Notes: generated by a model from the sequence alone, not told the origin. DNA of 64,000 bases from Parvibaculum sp002684405 (GCA_965140395.1 OZ223207.1:1116001-1180000), one strand, 5' to 3'; counted from the stretch's first letter, positions 35,994 to 46,073 are shown. Made by a program: numbers and translations.

Positions 35994-37268
35994 ATGAAAA
36001 TCCCCCAGGAAATCGCCGAGACGATTATCGACCCCAAGGCCTATGGCGAGAACAAACCGGTGGACGACGCCTTCGCATATCTCCGCCGCGAAATGCCGTT
36101 GGCCGTTGCTGAGCCGGAAGGCTTCGATCCGTTCTGGGTTGTCACCAAGTATAACGACATCCGCACGGTCGAAGGTCAGAACGAGATTTTTCACAATGGC
36201 GACCGCGCCACCACGCTCGTCACCAAGGAAGGGGACCGCAAGGTCCGCGAGATGATGGGCGGCTCGCCTCATCTGGTGCGTTCGCTCGTGCAGATGGACA
36301 ATCCGGATCATATCGCCTACCGCAAGCTCACCCAGTCCTGGTTCATGCCGCAGAACCTGAAGAAGCTCGAAGCGCGTATTCGCGAGATCGCCCGCAACGC
36401 CGTCGACAAGATGGCGGAGAAGGGCGGCGAATGCGATTTTGCAAGCGACATCGCGTTTCTCTATCCGCTGCATGTCATCATGGAAATTCTGGGCGTGCCG
36501 GAAGAAGACGAGCCGATGATGCTGAAGCTCACCCAGGAGCTTTTCGGCGCGGCCGATCCCGAGCTATCGCGTACGGGCGAGCAGCAGATGACCGACGAGC
36601 AGCGCGTTCTCGCGCTGCAGGAGACAGTCGGCGAGTTCATTGCCTATTTCTCGGAAATGACGAAGGATCGCCGCGCTCATCCGCGCGACGACGCAGCCTC
36701 CGTCATCGCCAACGGCCAGGTGCATGGCGGGCCGCTGGGCGAGCTGGAGGCTATGTCCTACTACATCATCGTCGCTACGGCCGGCCATGACACGACCTCG
36801 AACACGACGGCATCGGGCCTGTGGGCGCTGGCCGAGAATCCCGACCAGTTTGCCATGTTGAAGAAGGATCCGTCGCTCATTCCGAGCTATCTGGACGAGT
36901 CGATCCGCTGGGCCACGCCGGTGAAGCATTTCATGCGTACCGCCACGGCGGATGCCGAAGTGGCGGGGCAGAAGATTGCCAAGGGCGACTGGATGATGCT
37001 TTCCTATCCTTCGGGCAATCGCGACGAGGATGTGTTCGACGATCCGTTCTCCTTCAAGGTCGATCGCTCGCCGAACAAGCATGTCGCTTTCGGTTACGGA
37101 GCACATGTCTGCCTTGGGCAGCATCTCGGCAAGATGGAAATGCGTATCCTGTGGGAGGAATTGCTGCCGCGGCTGGAATCCCTGGAACTCAACGGCTCGG
37201 CCCAACTCAGCCAGTCGAATTTCGTCTGCGGACCGAAGCATGTTCCCATCCGCTACAAGATGAACTGA
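35994..37268 (+). CDS. cytochrome P450
   Basis: The ATG at 35994 (MKIPQEIAET) follows GGGAGAACAGG and gives 424 residues, a soluble bacterial class I P450. The I-helix oxygen-activation motif AGHDTTSN, the ExxR motif (DESIRW) and the heme ligand loop FGYGAHVCLGQHL with Cys373 are all present. The subfamily is uncertain: the sequence resembles CYP108/124/125-like enzymes that hydroxylate terpenes, sterols or alkyl chains, but I cannot separate these by eye. A rubredoxin gene begins 13 bases downstream and is an obvious candidate electron carrier. No ferredoxin or reductase is seen nearby. Confidence 0.93.
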   Translation: MKIPQEIAETIIDPKAYGENKPVDDAFAYLRREMPLAVAEPEGFDPFWVVTKYNDIRTVEGQNEIFHNGDRATTLVTKEGDRKVREMMGGSPHLVRSLVQMDNPDHIAYRKLTQSWFMPQNLKKLEARIREIARNAVDKMAEKGGECDFASDIAFLYPLHVIMEILGVPEEDEPMMLKLTQELFGAADPELSRTGEQQMTDEQRVLALQETVGEFIAYFSEMTKDRRAHPRDDAASVIANGQVHGGPLGELEAMSYYIIVATAGHDTTSNTTASGLWALAENPDQFAMLKKDPSLIPSYLDESIRWATPVKHFMRTATADAEVAGQKIAKGDWMMLSYPSGNRDEDVFDDPFSFKVDRSPNKHVAFGYGAHVCLGQHLGKMEMRILWEELLPRLESLELNGSAQLSQSNFVCGPKHVPIRYKMN

Positions 37269-37281
37269 TTGGAGCGCGATC

Positions 37282-37461
37282 ATGGCGGAAACCGAATTCA
37301 AGGTGTGGCAATGCCAGACTTGCGGCTACATTTATGACGAAGCCGAGGGCGATCCGGATGAAGGTCTGAAACCGGGCACACGCTGGGCCGATATACCCGA
37401 AGACTGGGTCTGCCCGATGTGCGGGACGCCCAAATCCGATTTCGAAATGGTCGAGCTTTAA
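37282..37461 (+). CDS. rubredoxin
   Basis: A 59-residue gene begins MAETEFKVWQCQTCGYIYDE. The two iron-binding motifs CxxCGY (Cys11, Cys14) and CPMCG (Cys44, Cys47) are intact, as are the conserved PGTRWADIPEDW residues. Such one-iron rubredoxins donate electrons to alkane hydroxylases in some bacteria. Here the gene follows a P450, with 13 bases between stop and ATG and a GGAG-like site in the gap. Its stop TAA shares TTAA with the recG stop on the other strand, so the two genes interlock by 4 bases. Confidence 0.93.
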   Translation: MAETEFKVWQCQTCGYIYDEAEGDPDEGLKPGTRWADIPEDWVCPMCGTPKSDFEMVEL

Positions 37462-39542
37462 CCCGACCTCAGATAACGGATGGCTTCGTCCCGTTCGAAT
37501 AGATAGAGAAGGATACGGAGCGCCTTACCGCGCTCCGTTTCCAGTTCCGGGTCCCGCTCGAGGATCATCCTTGCATCATCATAGGCGGCGGCCAGCAATT
37601 CACTCTGGCTCTCCGCATCGGCGATCCGGAACTCCGGCAACCCGCTTTGGCGCGTTCCGAGCAGTTCACCTGCGCCGCGCAGCCGTAAGTCCTCTTCGGC
37701 GATCCGGAAACCGTCTTCGGTTTCACGCATGATACGTATGCGCGCCGCCGCCGTTTCGCCCAGAGACGACGCATAGAGCAGGAGACAGGTGGATTTGTCC
37801 GCGCCGCGCCCGACACGCCCGCGCAGCTGATGAAGCTGCGCCAGACCGAAGCGTTCGGCGTGTTCGATGACCATCACTGTCGCATTGGGCACGTTGACGC
37901 CGACTTCGATGACGGTGGTCGCCACAAGAATGCGCGCCTCTCCCTTTTCGAAGCGCGTCATGACCGCGTCCTTCTCGGCGGGCTTCATGCGGCCATGGAT
38001 GAGCGCCACGCTGTCTCCGAAAATACCGTGAAGATGTTTGTATCGTTCCTCGGCCGCGGCGGCGTCGACCTCGTCGCTTTCCTCCACCAACGGGCAGACC
38101 CAATAGACCTGTGCGCCCGCCTTGAGCGCGCGGCGCATGGCGGTCACCACATCGTCCAGCTTCTCAAGCGGCATGGCGCGCGTGTCGACCGGTTTTCGTC
38201 CCGGCGGTTTCTCGTCGAGCTTGGAAACTTCCATGTCGCCATACGCGGTCAGCGTCAGCGTGCGCGGAATGGGGGTCGCGGTCATCACCAGCACGTCGGT
38301 TCCCTTGCCGCCCTTGCTGGAGAGTTCCAGCCGCTGATGCACCCCAAAACGATGCTGCTCATCGACCACGGCCAACGCCAGCGCGTGGAAGGCAACATCC
38401 GCCTGGAAGAGGGAATGCGTGCCGACGAGAATGTCCAGTTCTCCCGTGGCCGCGTCCTGCAATATTTCCGCCCGCTGGCGGCCCTTGTCTCGTCCGGTGA
38501 GGAGCGCGATCCTTATCCCTGCCTCCGCGCAGAGCGGCTCCAATGCGGCATAGTGTTGCCGTGCGAGGATTTCCGTCGGCGCCATCATCGCCGCCTGATA
38601 TCCGGCCTCGACCGCATTGAGCATGGCGAGCAACGCAACGACCGTCTTGCCGCTGCCGACATCGCCCTGCAACAGACGCAACATTCTGTGCGAGCTATGC
38701 ATGTCGTCGTCTATCTCACGCAATGCGCGCGACTGCGCGCCGGTGAGCGCGAAGGGAAGGGCGGTGACGACCTTTTTGCGCAGACGGCCGTCTCCCGCAA
38801 TCTCGCGTCCCGGCAGCTTTTTCATCCGTAACCGCACCAACCCCAGCGCCAGTTGGTTCGACAGGAACTCGTCGAATGCGAGCCGCTCCCTCGCTGGGGC
38901 CTCCGGTTTCAGGTCGGCCAGCGATTGCGGGTGATGTGCCTGCGTTACGGCGTCGTGCCATGCCGGATAGCTGTTCTTTGCAAGCCAGCCTGCATCCTGC
39001 CATTCCGTCAGCTCCGGCACGCGCTCCAATGCGCCCGAGACGGCTTTCCGGATCGATTTCTGCGGCAACCCGGCCGTCAGGGGATAAGTCGCTTCCAGCA
39101 GTGGTAGCTTGTCGATTTCCTCCGGCGCTACGACATGATCGGGATGCGTCATTTGCGGCTCGCCCTGATAGAAATCTATGCGGCCGGAAATGATGCGCTT
39201 TGCGCCCTCGGGAAATGTCCTAGCGAGATAGTCGGCACGTGGATTGAAAAAGACGAGCTGCATCTCGCCGGTTTCGTCATGGATATGGATGCGATAGGGC
39301 AAGCCTTTCCGCCGCGCCGGCACGTGCAAGCCGATCGTCACTTCCATCGTAGCGATTTCGCCGTCTCTGGTTTCATTGATCTTCGGCCGCTCGCGCCGGT
39401 CGATCAGACCGGATGGAAGGTGCCAGAGCAGGTCGACGACATTGGGACCCGCCAGTTTTTCGACCAGCTTTTCCATACGGGGGCCGATGCCGGGCAGAGA
39501 GCGGGCAGGCGCAAAAAGGGGGAACAGGATTTCCGGTCTCAT
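37458..39542 (-). CDS. recG: ATP-dependent DNA helicase RecG
   Basis: RecG rewinds stalled replication forks and branch-migrates Holliday junctions. At 694 residues the length is typical. The N-terminal wedge domain is followed by the superfamily 2 helicase core, with the P-loop GDVGSGKTVVALLA, the DEQHRFGV box and the VMTATPIPRTL motif. The C-terminal half has ATTVIEVGVNVPNATVMVIEHAERFGL and LHQLRGRVGRG. The ATG at 39542 overlaps the stop of the upstream hydrolase by 4 bases, so they are translationally coupled. It converges with the rubredoxin gene and shares stop bases with it. Confidence 0.97.
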   Translation of the reverse strand: MRPEILFPLFAPARSLPGIGPRMEKLVEKLAGPNVVDLLWHLPSGLIDRRERPKINETRDGEIATMEVTIGLHVPARRKGLPYRIHIHDETGEMQLVFFNPRADYLARTFPEGAKRIISGRIDFYQGEPQMTHPDHVVAPEEIDKLPLLEATYPLTAGLPQKSIRKAVSGALERVPELTEWQDAGWLAKNSYPAWHDAVTQAHHPQSLADLKPEAPARERLAFDEFLSNQLALGLVRLRMKKLPGREIAGDGRLRKKVVTALPFALTGAQSRALREIDDDMHSSHRMLRLLQGDVGSGKTVVALLAMLNAVEAGYQAAMMAPTEILARQHYAALEPLCAEAGIRIALLTGRDKGRQRAEILQDAATGELDILVGTHSLFQADVAFHALALAVVDEQHRFGVHQRLELSSKGGKGTDVLVMTATPIPRTLTLTAYGDMEVSKLDEKPPGRKPVDTRAMPLEKLDDVVTAMRRALKAGAQVYWVCPLVEESDEVDAAAAEERYKHLHGIFGDSVALIHGRMKPAEKDAVMTRFEKGEARILVATTVIEVGVNVPNATVMVIEHAERFGLAQLHQLRGRVGRGADKSTCLLLYASSLGETAAARIRIMRETEDGFRIAEEDLRLRGAGELLGTRQSGLPEFRIADAESQSELLAAAYDDARMILERDPELETERGKALRILLYLFERDEAIRYLRSG

Positions 39543-40441
39543 GCCGCGTCTTCCGCATGCCGGGCGAGGAAAGCGGCGATATGTTCAAGACCGTTCACCA
39601 CCACGGAGAAATGCCCCTCGTTTTCGGGAAAATGCACCTCCGCCTCGGGCATCGCTTTCGCATAGAACTCGCCTATGGAAACGGGAACGATGGTGTCGGC
39701 CCGGCCATGCCAGATGGTCGTCGGGACAGCGATCACGGACGGATCGAAGGGCCATTCCTCGCCGTAGATCCGCGCATCGGTGGACATGCCGAGGGAGGAG
39801 CGAGAAAGCCCTTCGCGCCAGTTCGCCAGCATGGCGCTTTCAAGTCCGCCTCGCATGAGGTCGATATCGGCGCCCGCGCGCGGCATCCGGTCCCGTACCC
39901 GCTTCAGCCGCGTCATGGCGCGGTCGGAATGGATCAGGCGGCGCGCAAGCTGCGACAGGCCGAAGCGGGCGAGGCGGCTCTGGCCGACGCTCCCAAGCAG
40001 TTTGAGACGACCTGCCGTCATGCCCGGCGCGTCGGGCGGTCCGAGGCCGCAGACCAGCGCCAGGGCGTTCACACGCCCGCCAAGAGTGTGAGCGACCATG
40101 GCGCCATAGGGAGCGCCGCCGGAGAGGCCGATGACGCCAAAGCGCGGCAGCTCCATCCGGTCCGCGAACTCGGCAATATCGTCCGCCCAATCGACCAGAC
40201 GTCGATGGCGGTCGGGCGAGCTGAGACCATAGCCCGGCCGATCAATGCCGATCAGACGGACTCCCGGGACCGGAAAAAGCGTGGCTTCCAGCCGCGATCC
40301 GGGAAATCCGTGGAAATAGAGCACAGGCGTCCCTCCAGGATCGCCGCCCTCGGCATATCCCAGTTGCCGGCCGTTCCTCAAACGCAGGCTCACGGCCGTT
40401 TTCGGGTTCATTTGATCCATTTTCGGCATCCGCGGAATCAT
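39539..40441 (-). CDS. alpha/beta hydrolase
   Basis: This 300-residue protein has the alpha/beta hydrolase fold. The oxyanion HGFPGS, the nucleophile elbow GLSGGAPYG, the Asp in WHGRADTIVP and the His in ENEGHFSVV form a full triad. No signal peptide is seen and the substrate is unknown. Esterases, haloperoxidases and lactonases share these motifs. The gene overlaps recG by 4 bases and is divergent from sdhE. Confidence 0.85.
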   Translation of the reverse strand: MIPRMPKMDQMNPKTAVSLRLRNGRQLGYAEGGDPGGTPVLYFHGFPGSRLEATLFPVPGVRLIGIDRPGYGLSSPDRHRRLVDWADDIAEFADRMELPRFGVIGLSGGAPYGAMVAHTLGGRVNALALVCGLGPPDAPGMTAGRLKLLGSVGQSRLARFGLSQLARRLIHSDRAMTRLKRVRDRMPRAGADIDLMRGGLESAMLANWREGLSRSSLGMSTDARIYGEEWPFDPSVIAVPTTIWHGRADTIVPVSIGEFYAKAMPEAEVHFPENEGHFSVVVNGLEHIAAFLARHAEDAA

Positions 40442-40534
40442 AAGGCTATTCTAACCCTCTCCCTTCGCCCCCGCGAGGCTGACAGACGGGCTTGAGAGGT
40501 CTATATCCTCGCGTTGAACCGACAGGAGATGACC

Positions 40535-40825
40535 ATGAGCGATGCCGCGCCCGAAGACCTTGAAACCCGCCGCCGGCGGCTCAAATTTCGTTCATGGCAT
40601 CGTGGCATGAAGGAAATGGACCTGATCCTCGGTCATTTCGCCGATACCGAGCTGGAAAAGCTCTCGCCTGAAGAGCTGGACCTCTATGAGGAACTGATCG
40701 AGCTGCCGGACGGCGAGCTTTACAACTGGATCACAGGGCGCGACAAGACGCCCGCCGAACATGACACGCCGCTCTTCGCTCGTATTCGCTCCCTGAAGCA
40801 TATGGAAGAGAAGATGTGGCGCTGA
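40535..40825 (+). CDS. sdhE: succinate dehydrogenase assembly factor SdhE
   Basis: The start at 40535 (MSDAAPEDLE) is 7 bases after AGGAG and gives 96 residues. The fold is the small helical SdhE/DUF339 type. The conserved region HRGMKEMDLILGHFAD carries the RGxxE motif needed for flavinylation of SdhA. SdhE helps attach FAD covalently to succinate dehydrogenase. It lies just before mfd, an arrangement I have seen in many alphaproteobacteria. Confidence 0.93.
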   Translation: MSDAAPEDLETRRRRLKFRSWHRGMKEMDLILGHFADTELEKLSPEELDLYEELIELPDGELYNWITGRDKTPAEHDTPLFARIRSLKHMEEKMWR

Positions 40826-40856
40826 TCCCGCCACATTCGCTATCCGAGAGCCGATT

Positions 40857-43800
40857 TTGCAGGAACTGGACAAAATTCGAACCGCCCCGGGCCGTCTGAC
40901 GCTTGGCGAGGTCCCGGAGGGCTTCGACGCACTGGTGCTGGTCGATCTGGCGCGTGCCCGCGCGGCCGCAGGCGAGGGACCGCTCCTGCACATTGCCCGG
41001 GACGATGCACGCCTGTCGGCCATGGCGGAGGCGCTGACCTATTTCGCGCCGGATATCGATGTCGAGCAGTTTCCGGCCTGGGACTGTCTTCCCTATGACC
41101 GCGTTTCGCCCCATCCCGACATTGTAAGCCGAAGGATGGCGACGCTGTCGCGTCTTGCTTCCGGCAAGGAGGACGGGCGCCCCGTCGTGGTGCTGGCGAC
41201 CGTCAATGCCGCGCTTCAGCGCGTGCCCGCGCGCGACAATGTGCAGGGAACGGCCTGGGCGGCGCGTGTCGGCAACCGCATCGATATGGATGCGCTGGTG
41301 GTATACCTCGCCGACAATGGCTATATCCGCACCGGCACGGTCCGCGAGAGCGGGGAATTCGCAGTTCGCGGCGGCATTCTCGATGTCTTTCCACCGGGCT
41401 TCGAGGCGCCGGTCCGGCTGGATATGTTCGGCGACACGCTGGATGCGATCCGGACCTTCGATCCTGAGAGCCAGCGCACAACCGGGCAAGATACAGCTAT
41501 AGAATTGGTGCCCGCGGGCGAGGTTCAGCTTGAGAAAGAAGTGATCCGCCGTTTCCGCGCCGCCTATGTGAAAACATTCGGCTCGGCGACCGATGGAGAC
41601 CCCCTTTACGAGGCCGTTAGCGAAGGGCGCAAGTATCAGGGGATGGAGCACTGGCTGCCGCTGTTCCATGAAAAGCTCGAGACGCTTTTCGATTTTATCC
41701 CCGATGCGCTGGTGACGCTCGATGCGCTAGCGGATGAGGCCCGGACGTCCCGACTGGAGCTTATCCAGGATTACTACGATGCGCGCATCTCCGCCCGTCA
41801 GGTGAAGACCATCGATGTCCCCAGTTACAAGCCGTTGGCGCCGGAAGCGCTTTATCTGACCGGGGATGAGTGGAACGGCATTCTCGAAGCGCGCCGCACT
41901 CGCGTGTTTTCACCCTTCAGCGTTCCCGAACATGAAGGCATAGCCGCGCTCAATCTCGGCGCCCGGCAAGGACGCAGTTTCGCCCCGGAGCGCGCGCAGG
42001 ACGGCGTGAATATTTTCGAGGTGCTGGGCGGGCATATTCAGGGCTTGCGGAAATCCGGCAAGCGGATCGCCATTGCCAGCTGGAGCGAAGGTTCGCGCGA
42101 CAGGCTGGAGAATGTTCTCGGCGATCACGGTATCCGGAATGTTCTCCCCGCCGATAGCTGGGCCGATGTTCACAGTGTTAACAAGGCGACGGTTTCGCTA
42201 ATTGTTCTCGGTCTGGAAGCGGGTTTCGAGACCGACGACCTTGCCGTCATTTCCGAGCAGGACGTGCTGGGCGACCGGCTGGTGCGCCATCGCAAGAAAC
42301 GGCGGGCCGAAAACTTCCTGACGGAGGCGTCCAGTCTCGCGCCCGGCGATCTTGTCGTGCATGTCGATCACGGCATTGGCCGCTTCGAGCGCCTGCAGAC
42401 CGTGGAAGTGATGGGCGCGCCGCATGATTGCCTGCTGCTCGTCTATCATGGCGGCGACAAGCTCTATCTTCCGGTCGAGAACATCGAGCTCTTGTCACGT
42501 TATGGCAGCGACGACACCACCACCCAGCTCGACCGGCTGGGCGGGACGGGCTGGCAGTCACGCAAGGCGAAATTGCGCGAGCGCATTCGCGAAATGGCCG
42601 GCGAGCTCATCAAGATCGCGGCGGCGCGCGAACTCAAGAAGGCCGCGGTGATGGAACCCGCCCCCGGCGCCTATGATGAATTCTGCGCACGCTTTCCCTT
42701 TACCGAGACCGATGATCAGGAACAGGCCATCGAGGCCGTTCTGGAAGATCTCGCAAGGGGGCGTCCGATGGACCGGCTCATTTGCGGCGATGTCGGCTTC
42801 GGGAAAACGGAAGTCGCGCTGCGCACCGCTTTTGTCGCGGCCATGGCGGGCTATCAGGTTGCCGTCGTGGTGCCGACGACATTGCTCGCGCGTCAGCACT
42901 TCAAGACATTCATGGAGCGCTTCCAAGGCCTGCCGCTAAATGTCCGGCAGATGTCGCGTCTTGTCTCCCAGAAGGAGCTTTCCGAAACGAAAGAAGGGCT
43001 GGCCAATGGCGATATCGATATCGTTGTCGGCACGCATGCGCTTCTGGGCAAGCAGGTCAAGTTCCGCAATCTGGGACTGGTGATCGTAGACGAGGAACAG
43101 CATTTCGGCGTCGGTCACAAGGAGCGCCTGAAGAAGCTGCGCGCGGAAGTACATGTTCTGACGCTGACGGCGACGCCCATTCCGCGAACGCTCCAGCTTG
43201 CGCTTTCCGGCGTGCGCGAACTTTCGCTGATCGCTACCCCGCCCGTGGACCGGTTGGCGGTGCGGACCTATGTGACGCCCTTCGATCCGGTAGTGATCCG
43301 CGAGGCGCTGCTACGCGAACATTATCGCGGCGGTCAGAGCTTCTATGTCGTGCCCCGCATTTCCGACCTGGCGGAAGCGGAGGAATTTCTTCGGGAGTAT
43401 GTACCGGAGGTGAAATTCATCTCCGCGCATGGCCAGATGGCGCCCGGTGAAATCGAAGACCGCATGTCGGCCTTCTACGACGGCAAATACGACATTCTGC
43501 TGGCCACGACGATTGTGGAATCCGGTCTCGATATTCCAACCGCAAATACGCTGGTGGTTCATCGCGGGGACATGTTCGGCCTGGCGCAGCTTTACCAGCT
43601 GCGTGGCCGCGTCGGCCGGTCCAAGGCCCGTGCCTATGCCTATATCACCGTGCCGCCCAACCGGACCCTGACGGCAACGGCGGAGAAACGCCTGCGTGTG
43701 CTGCAATCACTCGACTCCCTCGGGGCGGGCTTCACCCTTGCAAGTCACGATCTCGACATTCGCGGCGCCGGCAATCTGCTCGGCGACGAACAGTCCGGAC

Positions 43801-44363
43801 ACATCAAGGAAGTCGGCTACGAGCTCTATCAGGAAATGCTGGAAGAGGCGGTGGCCTCCATGCGTGGTGGCGGAACGGAAGACGACGAGGAAGGTCAGTG
43901 GTCTCCGCAGATCAATCTCGGCACACCCGTCCTTATTCCGGAACACTATGTACCCGACCTCAATGCGCGCATGGCGCTCTACCGACGCCTTTCCGATGTC
44001 GAAAGCCGCGCGGAGGTGGACAGCCTGGGAGCGGAACTCATCGACCGTTTCGGCCCGTTGCCCAAGGAAGTGGAATTCCTGCTCAAGATCATTGAGATCA
44101 AAGGGTTCTGCCGCAGTGCGAATGCGGAAAAGATCGACGCCGGACCGAAGGGCGTCGTGCTGACCTTCCGCGAAAACACGTTCCCCAATCCGGGTGCGCT
44201 GGTGGAACTGATCAACGACGAACGCGGCAAGGCAAAACTCCGGCCCGACCACAAACTCGTTTTCAAGCGTGACTGGGAAACACCGGAAGAGCGCCTTCAA
44301 GGCACGTTCCGGCTCATGAAGAGCCTGGCCGAGATGGCAGGAGAGGGCGTGGCGGCCGCTTGA
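40857..44363 (+). CDS. mfd: transcription-repair coupling factor Mfd
   Basis: Mfd removes stalled RNA polymerase and recruits UvrA to lesions in the transcribed strand. The start is a TTG at 40857 (reads QELDKIRTAPG after Met), giving 1168 residues. The UvrB-homology region includes LTYFAPDIDVEQFPAWDCLPYDR. The RNA polymerase interaction domain is near residues 490-570 (PGDLVVHVDHGIGRF). The RecG-like translocase core has GDVGFGKTEVALRTAF, DEEQHFGV and TATPIPRTL. The C-terminal domain ends with the D7 region that contacts UvrA. It lies 31 bases after sdhE and converges with the FrnE gene, with only 4 bases between the stops. Confidence 0.96.
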   Translation: MQELDKIRTAPGRLTLGEVPEGFDALVLVDLARARAAAGEGPLLHIARDDARLSAMAEALTYFAPDIDVEQFPAWDCLPYDRVSPHPDIVSRRMATLSRLASGKEDGRPVVVLATVNAALQRVPARDNVQGTAWAARVGNRIDMDALVVYLADNGYIRTGTVRESGEFAVRGGILDVFPPGFEAPVRLDMFGDTLDAIRTFDPESQRTTGQDTAIELVPAGEVQLEKEVIRRFRAAYVKTFGSATDGDPLYEAVSEGRKYQGMEHWLPLFHEKLETLFDFIPDALVTLDALADEARTSRLELIQDYYDARISARQVKTIDVPSYKPLAPEALYLTGDEWNGILEARRTRVFSPFSVPEHEGIAALNLGARQGRSFAPERAQDGVNIFEVLGGHIQGLRKSGKRIAIASWSEGSRDRLENVLGDHGIRNVLPADSWADVHSVNKATVSLIVLGLEAGFETDDLAVISEQDVLGDRLVRHRKKRRAENFLTEASSLAPGDLVVHVDHGIGRFERLQTVEVMGAPHDCLLLVYHGGDKLYLPVENIELLSRYGSDDTTTQLDRLGGTGWQSRKAKLRERIREMAGELIKIAAARELKKAAVMEPAPGAYDEFCARFPFTETDDQEQAIEAVLEDLARGRPMDRLICGDVGFGKTEVALRTAFVAAMAGYQVAVVVPTTLLARQHFKTFMERFQGLPLNVRQMSRLVSQKELSETKEGLANGDIDIVVGTHALLGKQVKFRNLGLVIVDEEQHFGVGHKERLKKLRAEVHVLTLTATPIPRTLQLALSGVRELSLIATPPVDRLAVRTYVTPFDPVVIREALLREHYRGGQSFYVVPRISDLAEAEEFLREYVPEVKFISAHGQMAPGEIEDRMSAFYDGKYDILLATTIVESGLDIPTANTLVVHRGDMFGLAQLYQLRGRVGRSKARAYAYITVPPNRTLTATAEKRLRVLQSLDSLGAGFTLASHDLDIRGAGNLLGDEQSGHIKEVGYELYQEMLEEAVASMRGGGTEDDEEGQWSPQINLGTPVLIPEHYVPDLNARMALYRRLSDVESRAEVDSLGAELIDRFGPLPKEVEFLLKIIEIKGFCRSANAEKIDAGPKGVVLTFRENTFPNPGALVELINDERGKAKLRPDHKLVFKRDWETPEERLQGTFRLMKSLAEMAGEGVAAA

Positions 44364-44367
44364 GGCG

Positions 44368-45024
44368 TCAGGCGTCCGCCTTTTCTTCCGCTTCCGCCTT
44401 CTCTTTGGCGATCAGCTTGTCGAACATGCGTATCAGCGTTTCAGGCTCCTGTGCGCCGACCATGATCCACTGAGAATTGATGACGAAGGTGGGCACTCCC
44501 TGAATGCCCATTTCGCGCGCCAGCGCATCCTCGCGGCGGACAAGCTCCTTATCCGCATCGCGTGAGAGAAGATCGCCGACGATCGCGGTGTCCATACCCA
44601 CCTCGTCGGCGGCGTCCACCAGCACGTCATGCCGTCCCACATCCTCACCATCGACGAAATAGCGGCGGAAAAGGGTGTCGACCATCCGGCCCTGCACGCC
44701 GGCCGTTCCGGCCCAGCGGATCAGACGATGACAGTCCAGCGTATTCGGCGAGCGTTCGATCCTGTCGAAATTGAAAGTAATGCCCGCTGCTTCGCCGGCT
44801 TCACGAATGGTGTTGCCGAGATTTCGGGCGCGGTCCGGCCCGAATTTCTTTTCCATATAGGCTTTGCGGTCGACGCCTTCGGCGGGAATGGACGCATCGA
44901 GCTGGAAAGGGCGGTGAAGCAGCGTGATGCCGTCCTGTCCGCGCATCTCCAGCGCAGTGTCCAGCCGCTTCTTTCCGATATAGCACCATGGGCAGACCAC
45001 ATCCGATACGACATCGAGTTGCAT
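44368..45024 (-). CDS. FrnE-type DsbA family oxidoreductase
   Basis: The ATG at 45024 (MQLDVVSDVVCPWCYIGKK) gives 218 residues; an upstream extension is not supported. The CPWC motif lies at residues 11-14 of a thioredoxin fold with a helical insertion, and the cis-Pro region appears as GVPTFVINSQWIMVGAQ. This FrnE/2-hydroxychromene-2-carboxylate isomerase-like branch is usually cytosolic and lacks a signal peptide, as here. Its substrate is unknown; relatives in some bacteria contribute to oxidative-stress tolerance. It lies between mfd and the divergent SDR gene. Confidence 0.88.
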   Translation of the reverse strand: MQLDVVSDVVCPWCYIGKKRLDTALEMRGQDGITLLHRPFQLDASIPAEGVDRKAYMEKKFGPDRARNLGNTIREAGEAAGITFNFDRIERSPNTLDCHRLIRWAGTAGVQGRMVDTLFRRYFVDGEDVGRHDVLVDAADEVGMDTAIVGDLLSRDADKELVRREDALAREMGIQGVPTFVINSQWIMVGAQEPETLIRMFDKLIAKEKAEAEEKADA

Positions 45025-45182
45025 GGCTCGTCTCCCGAAGGTTCCAAATGACGTTGAAAGAATTAGAAAGGCGCGGGCGAAGCTGCGCAAGGGCCGGCGC
45101 CCCGGCTTGACGCCCCTGATGGCGGCCCTATGCTCCGCCAAACTGGAAAACGACGTTAAATCAGCATGATAGGGAGTGTTGC

Positions 45183-45962
45183 ATGGCTGACGCAGGGGAA
45201 CTCTCACTGCCTTCCTACGATCTGACCGGCAAGGTGGCGCTCGTCACCGGAGCGACCAGCGGGTTGGGAAAGCGCTTCGCCCTGATTCTCGCCAAGGCGG
45301 GGGCCAAGGTCGCCATCACGGGCCGGCGCGTGGAGCGTCTTGCCGAGCTGCAGAAGGAAATCGAGGCGATGGGGGGCAAGGCAGCCTCGATTGCGCTCGA
45401 CGTCACCGATACCGACAGCATCGCAGCCTGCATTGAAAAAACGGAAACCGAACTCGGTTCCATCGACATCCTGGTGAACAATGCGGGGATGAATGTGGAA
45501 GCGCTGCCGGCCGATGTGACACCGGATGGTTTCGACACCATGTTCGACACCAATGTGCGCGGCGCCTTCTTCATGGCGCAGGCTGCGGGCCGCAGCATGA
45601 TTGCGCGTGGGCAGGGCGGGCGCATTATCAATATCGCCTCGATCGGCGCCCATACGGTGCTGCCGGGCCTCACCATTTACTGCATGACAAAAGCCGCAGT
45701 CGGGATGATGACGAAGTCGCTCGGCAAGGAATGGGCGCGCCACAACATCAATGTGAACGCCATGTGCCCCGGCTTCATCGAGACGGAGCTGAACGCCGAC
45801 TGGTTCGCCTCCGAGGGCGGTCAAAAGCAGATCCGGCGCTGGCCTCGCAAGCGCCTTGGGCTGGAAGAGGACCTGGACGGCACGCTTTTGCTGCTGGCTT
45901 CGGATCATTCGCGCTTCATTACAGGGGCGCTGTTTACCGTCGATGACGGTCAATCCCTCTAA
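45183..45962 (+). CDS. short-chain dehydrogenase/reductase
   Basis: This 259-residue classical SDR has the cofactor motif TGATSGLGKRFA, the NNAG box (LVNNAGMNVEAL), the catalytic Ser in NIASIGAH and the catalytic Tyr/Lys in YCMTKAAVGM. The end SDHSRFITGALFTVDDG is also typical. Basic residues after beta-2 (TGRRVERL) favour NADP(H). The substrate cannot be assigned. The gene is divergent from the FrnE gene, with about 160 bases between starts, and no partner follows. Confidence 0.92.
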   Translation: MADAGELSLPSYDLTGKVALVTGATSGLGKRFALILAKAGAKVAITGRRVERLAELQKEIEAMGGKAASIALDVTDTDSIAACIEKTETELGSIDILVNNAGMNVEALPADVTPDGFDTMFDTNVRGAFFMAQAAGRSMIARGQGGRIINIASIGAHTVLPGLTIYCMTKAAVGMMTKSLGKEWARHNINVNAMCPGFIETELNADWFASEGGQKQIRRWPRKRLGLEEDLDGTLLLLASDHSRFITGALFTVDDGQSL

Positions 45963-46073
45963 ATAGGTGCAATTACGGAGTAGTCCGGAAAAAGGTCGTT
46001 AAGACTTGATTTAAGTTAACACAATAGACTGCCTAAATTGGTGGCAATTCACCGATTGGAATGGCTGCTCGTT

